The notes beneath the pieces are model-generated. The model did no database searches. It worked only from the letters and a program-made list of their open reading frames with translations, and was not told the DNA's origin. Of a DNA stretch of 64,000 nt, positions 57,130 through 64,000 are shown in pieces. Every line of letters begins with the position of its first letter. Position 1 is the stretch's first letter. Made by a program: the position numbers and the translations under genes. Source of the stretch: Earliella scabrosa (taxonomy: Eukaryota > Basidiomycota > Agaricomycetes > Polyporales > Polyporaceae); contig JABYQQ010000025.1 of the NCBI GenBank assembly GCA_022605405.1, positions 248,001 to 312,000 of the forward strand. The letters are read 5' to 3'.

Positions 57130-58287
57130 ATGGTCATTGATCGGTCCAGTCGAGTACGTCTCGTCTATACCCGAGCTTGTTCATTTCTGATCGGGACCGT
57201 TGACAGTGTGCCAGACGACATCATCATTGCTCTGATCGGCCACGCAGACATCATAACTCTTCTTCGGTGGAGACGTACCTCCCGTGCATTCTTCACCGTC
57301 GTGGCCACAATCTTACGCAAGCGATACGAAGCCTGCGTGCATCCCTTCGTCCCGAACGTCGCCCGCTTCGACCAGCTTATGCGCGCGCACGGGGCCATCA
57401 TCTCTGGATCTGTCGCTCTTAGCTACTTCCTTGACGAAGAGTTCTGGACCCCAGGAGACCTCGACATTTATGTACCCGACAGGCTATTCACTGCCTTCGT
57501 CAAGGCAACGACTCGCGATGACGCGGTAGGGTTCCGATCCTGCCCGCGGATTCGTTCGATAAGGTCGATCAACGACGACTCTTCTATCGACTTCTCCGAC
57601 ATAGGTGTTCTTGAGGACGACTGGGACACCACTTCAAGACACGACGAAGAAACCGACTCGGAGGACAACTCGGAAGATGACCTGGAAGATGACTCAGAAG
57701 CCGACTCGGAAGCCGATTCGCAGCCTTCCGGCGTAAAGGGTCTCAACGGCATCAAGGACGTTCAGCGTTTCCGCACAGTAACCGGTCGCTACGTTGACAT
57801 CATCCGGAGCCCTATCGACACTCCCGTGGCCCCCCTTCATTCCTTCTGGTCTACGTTAGTCACCAACTTCCTGACGCCGGACGGTTGCGGTTGTGGGTTT
57901 CCTGAAGGAACCGTGTACAGGCGAGGATTCATCAAGGACGGCCCTCTGTCGGAGCGCGACCTTATGGCTGTCTCCAAGTACATGGCCAGAGGCTTTGGGT
58001 TGTTGAAGGACGATTGGAGCATGGAAGAAGACCCGTCTATGGCGGAGCTCGGCTATTTCGGGGATGTCGATGCAATGGTGGTATCTTTCCGTCTTCGCGC
58101 TGACATGCACGCGGCCCCGCTTCCTGTCGAACGCACAAGACGAGGATGGCGTATGGTGCGGCCATTCCCATGCCTCTTCGTACGTCCATCTTCTCGTGCA
58201 GTGTCCTTCAGTCATCGGCTGACGGCGCGTGTCCCAGGACACAACGCGAACACTCACGCTAGCCGCATGAACGGTAGCTCACAGTAG
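57130..58287 (+). CDS. F-box protein with intact NTase-like triad, A2
   Basis: Exon 1 (57130-57143) joins at 57207 to give MVIDRVPDDIIIALIGHAD, matching the A1 start, then 364 residues in all. F-box-like LLRWRRTSRAFF is followed by GAIISGSVALSYFL, GDLDIYVPD and RYVDIIRSP, so all three NTase acids are kept. A run of about 40 residues near position 140-180 is mostly Asp, Glu and Ser (SEDNSEDDLEDDSEADSEAD) and is missing from A1; it may be a flexible spacer. LGYFGDVDAM and TPDGCGCGFP match A1. The frame without the splice would start far upstream with no ATG support. An active nucleotidyltransferase tied to an F-box is inferred from motifs only. Confidence 0.75.
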   Translation: MVIDRSSRVRLVYTRACSFLIGTVDSVPDDIIIALIGHADIITLLRWRRTSRAFFTVVATILRKRYEACVHPFVPNVARFDQLMRAHGAIISGSVALSYFLDEEFWTPGDLDIYVPDRLFTAFVKATTRDDAVGFRSCPRIRSIRSINDDSSIDFSDIGVLEDDWDTTSRHDEETDSEDNSEDDLEDDSEADSEADSQPSGVKGLNGIKDVQRFRTVTGRYVDIIRSPIDTPVAPLHSFWSTLVTNFLTPDGCGCGFPEGTVYRRGFIKDGPLSERDLMAVSKYMARGFGLLKDDWSMEEDPSMAELGYFGDVDAMVVSFRLRADMHAAPLPVERTRRGWRMVRPFPCLFVRPSSRAVSFSHRLTARVPGHNANTHASRMNGSSQ

Positions 58288-58916
58288 CACTTGGTAATCG
58301 GTGCAAGGAGATATGTTTGCGATCCTAGAATCATATTTAATATTTGCTGCGCCATTTCGTTGTCTTTGTCACTCGCTCCTTAGTCCTGGAATGACATATC
58401 TTGCACAATGGGAGCTGAACAACTCTTGCAGACACGACGTAGGGTTCGAAGCCACCCTGCTTCATCCGATCAGTCGCTTAGCTGGGACCGCCGTTTGCAA
58501 TGCTCTCTGTTCTTCTCTGATTGACCCTGATCTAGCTGCCCATCCGCAGTTTGCAGGGACACCTCGGGAATAACGAGAACAGTCCCGCCTTGTTCTCGAT
58601 CACGCCCGGCTAGCCACAACATCACCGTCACCTCAACGGACTGATCTTCCGACAGCCTTTTCGGAACCGCCTGCAGCGACTACCGCCGTAACTACCGCCG
58701 TAACACGCATTCTTCTGGACGAAATGCTCTCTCGCGGAAGGCCCCCAGCACCCCACCGACGTTCGACGTAAATTCCTCATTACGTTTGGGCGCTTGACAC
58801 CCACAATGGTCCCGCGCTCAACTTGTTCGCTGTCAACTCTCTCCAGGTCATTGCTCTCTCGCTCTTCTCCCACCTCTCGTCCTCTAGCATCCAACAGTAC
58901 TGGTAATTGCATACAC
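58288..58916. other. Spacer, no gene seen
   Basis: Noncoding between A2 and the next gene. No domain or exon recognised. Confidence 0.45.
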
Positions 58917-60921
58917 ATGCTCATGAATTTCTCTCGACCACCCAGTTCGATTCCTCCTCCTCCCTTGCAATATCGCATCATCGACTGTGCCGAAGGCGAG
59001 CTCCCATCTCCTGTCGTACCTCCGGAAGATGGAACACCGATCGTGAACGTCAGTACGGCTCTTCATCTTAATTGCTTGACGTTGATGCTTTGGCTCGTGA
59101 TATGTTAGAGCACTCTGCCGACGCAATCAACAATATGGTGTGGTACAAACTCTCAGACAGTGTTCATTGCTGTCTGCATGACATGCGAGGATACTAATGG
59201 ACCTGTGAGTACCCTCATCGGTTATTAGGACGTTCTAACGCCGTTGCAGTGCCACCATGTCGGTGGCTGCATCGGACCTCGCGATGAGGCTCCCAGATCG
59301 TCTCTTCTTCCCTCGACTATGCTAGGACGGCAACCCAGCGTGGAAGCTTCAGAACCTTCCGACTGTCATTACAGGCAAGGTATGCACTCATGGATATTGC
59401 TGGTGGATCGTACTAACACTGCACATTCCTTCAGGATTGTCATCTGCACTGAGCGCTCGAACCGGAAGGAATGGAGTAGCATCATCGTGTTTGAATCGGG
59501 CTGTTCTGGACTCAGGGGACCATTCTGTCGGCAAAACACGTGGGTCCTCTCAAGGTTCGACTATCTCGTCTTGAGGCACGCTGAACCGGACTCCCAGCAG
59601 TCCCTGATCCAGTCTCATTAGACTCTCGTCTGCTCCAAACCAGTAACATTGTAAGTCCCTTATCGTCTGCGACTGACTGAGTCTCTGACATTTTTGCAAT
59701 GACACAGCTCTCTCCATCCCCCGACAGCGACAATCACACCCTGTCATGCCCGAACCAAGAGTCTCAGGCAACATATCTGGGGCGAGCCGTATGTTTACTA
59801 GTGTGCCCGTCACACGCCTGGCATTGATCGACTTGTGGCTTCCTTAGCATACCACGAACGGCATCTTCTACATGTTTGACAGCAACAACACACCGGCTCG
59901 ACCGTGGCTGCCTACGAACGCAGGGCTCGGGCGCACATCCCGCGGAGTAACCTCGGCATCGGCCGTCGACAGTCATTCACATGAGGGCGCATCGCGCACT
60001 GAACAGGGTTATCGAGTGGGTATCGAAGAATACGAGTGTTCAAGCGACCGGGTGGTTCGTAAGTTGGCTCCTGATGGTGCGTTGAACGGCTGTCTGTCAC
60101 GACATTCGCTAATCGTTGCCTTCGTACACGTATTGGCTCGGTCGATCGTGAAGCCATGGGCGCGCGCCCTACTAGTATGTGGGGACCCTTTCCGAAGCCA
60201 TCCATTGCTGATCAAACGCCGAGTGAGTCTCGTACAACCCTCGCGACGCTTGGGATCGTCTTGATGGTATCTTCTCGTCCCTCGACAGGGAATGCGTCTT
60301 GGTCAACTATCTCCTCAACAACTGTCGAAGTTATAGAGCCTGTGTCACATCTCTCTTCTCACACCGCAATAGCGAGCGGAGCGTCAACTCTCAATAGTAT
60401 GACTAGCAGGACAATGGTTGATTGGATACCGATAGGCGATTCCTGCACATTGCACGAGCAACAGTCCCCATCCAAGCCGTCCCCTCCGCGGTGCATCAAC
60501 CGATATTGCTTTGCATCTGCCGCGCCAGCTCCTGAATATGTATGTCCTGTGTGTTTTGTCAGTGTTTTATGATCTGACATTCGAGATAGGGACCCTCCGC
60601 TTACAACATCTGGTGCGAACAATGTGAAGAACGCGCTCGGATGAGCATGTGCTGCACCATTCACGCCTGTCACCAGTATCTCCGAGCGTACGAAACCTAC
60701 TCCCACGAGCCAACTCGGTGAGATTCGTTCTAGCGGACTTGATCGTCGTCATGTTATCGTCTTCTTGCATGTGCTGCAGATATTTTCCGGATCTCGACCT
60801 CCAAAGTTACGGGCATATCTGCAGCTTCCGACAAATCAGCAGACATATCTTGCCATGTTTTGAATACTTACATACCTCTTCAAGTTGTTCATACATACAC
60901 ACCTCTTCAAATTGTTCATGA
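58917..60921 (+). CDS. Hypothetical cysteine-rich protein, multi-exon
   Basis: Six introns in the first half close in phase (exons 58917-59048, 59109-59204, 59250-59379, 59435-59554, 59598-59650, 59708-59788 and from 59848), strong evidence for a real gene. Two or three more introns near 60059-60150, 60223-60290 and 60540-60590 are likely. Cysteine pairs occur early (VCMTCEDTNGPCHH) and late (CINRYC, WCEQC, CCTIHACHQY), the latter around PSAYNIW. The layout resembles a zinc-binding module but matches neither the MYND proteins nor the cluster gene at 28766. A tandem repeat near 60874-60919 encodes two related peptides, HTSSSCS and HTSSNCS, at the presumed end, so the last exon may instead be cut by splicing. 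No function assigned. Confidence 0.6.
60874..60919 (+). repeat. Two-copy 27-bp tandem repeat
   Basis: Two 19-bp near-identical cores (60874-60892 and 60901-60919, one mismatch) at 27-bp spacing at the presumed 3' end of the preceding gene. Confidence 0.75.
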
Positions 60922-61659
60922 ACGACTCCTTGGGCGTGGATGCCGTCTGGCGTCTCTTGCGCCCAAAAATGGTTATTGTGACTTCCGAAGTCTCGTAAGC
61001 TGTTCTCAGCGCTTCGCACCCCTTCTGCTCCCTCCACCGACTTGACTGCCACCCGTGCTGCCACTTGTACCCCAGACTCGACAACATTGGTATACGGAGA
61101 TGGTCTGGTATACGTATATCTTTGCTCGCATCCTCGATCTCCCAAATGACGAAGTCTCGAGGAAACCCCAACGAGTCGGTTCGCACACCGTCAACCTCCA
61201 TCCCACCGAAGCCACCCACGTCTATGTCATGAGGGTTAGTCAAGCGATAAGTCGTAGAGTCTAAACTGCGGCTGGCATGGGATAATCTTTGGGCACGATA
61301 TCTCCAGTGGGTTGAACAGGTGAGTCAATCAATCCCATGACGGCATAGCTAGTGGACTCATTCTTTTGTCTGCTGCCCTCATCCTGACCTGCTCAAGTAC
61401 GGAAGTCAGAACGAACTCGTCTACTTCGAACAGAAATGGCCCACCGTCAACCACCTCCCCATGCTGCAGCTTGTCTCGCCTCAAACTTCTGGCGACTGCC
61501 CCGCAGGTGGCACCAGCTGTCCTCCAGCGAGATCCAGACGGTATCGAGACCCTGGGGATACCAGCCGGTCTCACCCTCGAGTTACTTGATCGTGAACGAA
61601 ACAGCCACTCCGTCTCCTCCGCGAAGCTTGTCGGGCGAACATAGCGCAATACTCTTCAA
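60922..61659. other. Unassigned; possible minus-strand coding
   Basis: Minus-strand frames at 60836-61243 (for example DIDVGGFGGMEVDGVRT) and 61329-61649 look somewhat protein-like, but exon links are not consistent enough to name a gene. Confidence 0.3.
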
Positions 61660-62514
61660 CCGCCCTCCCTAGATGGCGCGCACAGACGGACGGTGAGGAT
61701 TGCCACGACATTTGCGCGCTTTATACTCAGCCTGACGAACTCAGGTGTGCAAACCATGGCTTGCGCTCTCCCGACGAGTGTCGCAGGAACATCGGACTTT
61801 TCATCCAGAAGACGAAATTCGCGAAGCTGGAATCGCCCGACTGCCACGAGCGACGGACAAGATCTTCGGGGTTGAATCCGGGGACGTTCTGCACGTAAGT
61901 CTTCAGCTCCTGAGTGAATTGTCAGTTTGCTACTCGCGATTCGGCTCCTTGCTGACCTTCTGTAGATCGTACAAATCCGAATCATTCTGTGTATCCAAAG
62001 CATACGAGTAGTTGCACCGGTAGCTGGCGTAGCTCAGCCTGGTGAATATTCCAGCACCCTCGCCATTCCACGATCCGAGACCATGCGCGTACGTGTTTTC
62101 CGGCTGATCACCCTCTTCTCCGGAGGCTTGACTACCTTGCTCCAAAGGCATAGGGGCCTCACTAGCGTCGCGTGCGTTCCGCCCTGTCTTCTGCGCGACG
62201 CGTCCAGGAAAGGGACGAGAGTTCCTCCGACAGAGACGGTTTCGTGTCCCTGACAAGGTCTCGGTGAAGTAGTCGTCTGCATCAGCGAATAACCCAGCGT
62301 GGCAGAGGACGGCAGGAGTAACTGTCCCCGCGCAACAGAGCCACAACGTCAGTACAGACTCGCGTGTCTCTCGCACCGATGCTCGACTCACCGTCCACTC
62401 CGCAGGACCTGTGCGTTTCAGCTCGACCAGTGGAGCGTTGGTCTGGTGCGAGTACACGGCGGAAGTGTAAGGTATGTCGGCAGTACGAAATCCTTGCATC
62501 TTCCACCGAGTCAT
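61660..62514 (-). CDS. Hypothetical protein
   Basis: A 194-codon frame from the ATG at 62514 (MTRWKMQGFRTADIPYTSAV) runs to 61930. A GTCAGC donor after DLYDLQK joins at about 61884 to NVPGFNPEDLVRRSWQSGD and SPMFLRHSSGERKPW, giving about 240 residues with consistent frame. An alternative model removes a 70-bp GTGAGT..CAG intron near 62320-62395 and starts further upstream. No known domain. The composition is mixed-charge with many Tyr and Ser. Start and 3' end are tentative. Confidence 0.4.
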
Positions 62515-63500
62515 AATCCGCTACAGGTGTCCCTCCATCTGGATGTTCTGTGTTGTACGCAGAGCATGTGGTCTCGATCACGGTGGTTACGATGTTGTAC
62601 TGGACATCAACAGCAAATGTGTTAATGTCCCTGTGTAGACCATCGGGATCTTTTGTCGCCAAGCCGACACTGCAGTTATAATACGATGAGAACATCATAC
62701 CTGTATCTATGCTTGGGATTCGTCAGCTGCAAGATAGCTGTAACCCTTCCTCACTGCTTTCCCCACATTGGCAGCGCTGGACATCGGCGCGATCGCAAAT
62801 CCCTGGTCGTTGGGCGGTGCGTGTGCAGTTTTATTACACAGTCAGCGGCTCACGACGAACGCTATCACCTACAGCGCTGTGAACATTAACTTGCTGATAC
62901 GGCCTACTGTATCTGTGGCGGTGACACAAGCTGACGCACACATGCACCCATTGGGGGCGATCACCGGTCTGATTACCTATCGCCGTTTCGATTGCACTAA
63001 CATCCCGCCCACGGCGGAACCGGCTTGACCCGAGCCAACGGAACAAACGTCTGCAGGAGCGCTCCCTGCTCGATCTCTCACCAACAGAGCGGCGGGCGTG
63101 AATCACTCCCCGCAGACGCGTCATCCTGGCCGGTCACTGGAGAACGCTCGGTGTACGTGGGTGGCATGTATGAATAGCTAACCCGTGTCGTAAGCACTGA
63201 CATATCCTCCCAGCGAAGTATGTTGATTCACGCCCAGCTGCTCGATCTTGCTAAGCATGATCGCCCAGGTGACGTTGAATCGAGATACCAACATTGATGC
63301 ACGGCGTTTCAACGTCGGGGACTCGTTAGTACGTCGTTCACCTCACCTCCGCCGCCAGGGTACACTCGCCTAATACTGCGACATACGCGCAACAGCTGCC
63401 ATATGGGTATACACGATGTCGTCAAGCGGCTGTCAAGCGCGACCCTGCGAGCCAGCTGGGACTGTCCGACTCCAGGCATTCACATGGGCGTGCTCTCGTA
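62515..63500. other. Unassigned region
   Basis: A plus-strand frame (about 62768-63028, for example LAALDIGAIANPWSLGG) and a minus frame (62515-62698) may be exons, but no family match or splice-consistent model emerges. Confidence 0.35.
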
Positions 63501-63509
63501 TGGGATGTG

Positions 63510-63516
63510 TATATAA
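63510..63516 (+). promoter_or_regulatory. TATA box of the right-edge gene
   Basis: TATATAA about 56 bp before the ATG at 63572. Confidence 0.5.
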
Positions 63517-63571
63517 GCGGGGCACAGGAGGAGGACAAGTAGTCTCACCAACGATATCTCTTCTCGCCCCA

Positions 63572-64000
63572 ATGACAACGATCGTCTCGCCTCAAGCATC
63601 TCGAGTCTTCACAATGGTGGAGAAGCGTGGTATGTGAGGTCTTAAATATTATCCAATAGCTGCTGATCAGTTGTGGCAGATGGGTATGTTGAACATCATC
63701 GTCCATCGTTCATGTTTTGACAAGGATCGTTGATTCGGGTCGTTACAAAGTATACTACAACCGTTCAGCATCCCTAAGGCGAGTGCTCTAAACCTCAACT
63801 ATCATCCCTTGGTAGTTCTGCTAATCGTGCCGCGCATAGATACGGCGTTCTTTAGAAGTCGTACGTTCGTCGCTATACTGCCTCCTTATCTTCAACTGTC
63901 TCTTTTGCAGCTGAGCTGGGACCTCGACACGAAATTCGTTGACCTCGACAGGTATGTTCCAGACGTTTCAGTAAAACCGCTGAGTGACATGGATGTATTC
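63572..64000 (+). CDS. Partial hypothetical gene at window edge
   Basis: ATG at 63572 with a TATA box 56 bp upstream. Exon 1 reads MTTIVSPQASRVFTMVEKR and stops at a GTATGT donor. Two further short exons can be joined in frame, giving VADG and then IVDSGRYKVYYNRSASL, before more introns. The gene runs off the window, and no domain is recognised in the visible part. Confidence 0.45.

Noticed and set aside
21845..58287. CRISPR or toxin-antitoxin system (because of the NTase motifs)
   Set aside because: Eukaryotic introns and F-box domains throughout; no repeat-spacer array or bacterial gene layout.
62020..62095. tRNA A-box (TAGCTCAGCCTGG)
   Set aside because: No B-box follows within range and no cloverleaf forms. 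It sits opposite a probable coding exon.
18636..64000. Starship-type giant transposon
   Set aside because: No tyrosine-recombinase captain (DUF3435-like) was seen; the only transposases are a Helitron Rep/helicase and a degraded integrase.

Overview
The window looks like nuclear DNA of a filamentous basidiomycete, most likely an Agaricomycete (polypore type). Genes are cut by many short (about 45-70 bp) GT..AG introns that keep the reading frame when removed. Gene content fits this: F-box/LRR-like protein, microsomal-type P450, MYND zinc fingers, a fungal Helitron and a Ty3-type integrase. No rRNA, credible tRNA, CRISPR or bacterial operon signal was seen. Species and many exon ends cannot be fixed from sequence alone.

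Layout. (1) 1-18.6 kb: a decayed YcaC-like isochorismatase fragment (1-660), an F-box gene (1.66-3.16 kb), a GC-rich stretch with no convincing gene but short dispersed repeats (3.2-10.7 kb), a cytochrome P450 (10.8-13.7 kb), a second isochorismatase pseudogene (15.9-17.0 kb) and an intact isochorismatase (17.9-18.6 kb). (2) 18.6-64 kb: a stretch that reads as less GC-rich, where almost every gene belongs to a few locally amplified families. These are: four MYND-type proteins or their C-terminal domain (M1 20.0, M4 27.8, M2 34.8, M3 46.3 kb); six F-box proteins with a nucleotidyltransferase (NTase)-like domain, two with an intact acidic triad (type A, 31.3 and 57.1 kb) and four degenerate (type B, 21.8, 32.8, 35.9, 55.5 kb); a ribonucleotide reductase large-subunit relative that has lost its radical cysteine (24.2-27.1 kb); a ribonucleotide reductase small subunit with intact metal ligands but no standard tail (44.4-45.6 kb); a zinc-cluster-like gene (28.8-30.7 kb); and several multi-exon genes I do not recognise. 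An uninterrupted Helitron Rep/helicase gene (37.6-43.9 kb) sits in the middle. A lone integrase with a broken catalytic triad lies at 51.0-53.1 kb.

How the genes may work together is inference. The B then A gene pair occurs twice in the same 5'->3' order, and genes from B3 down to R1 all point the same way. The clustering of an RNR pseudoenzyme, an RNR small subunit, NTase-fold F-box proteins and MYND proteins around a Helitron suggests an accessory island. Its common theme could be nucleotide handling plus ubiquitin-linked targeting. No function is demonstrated.
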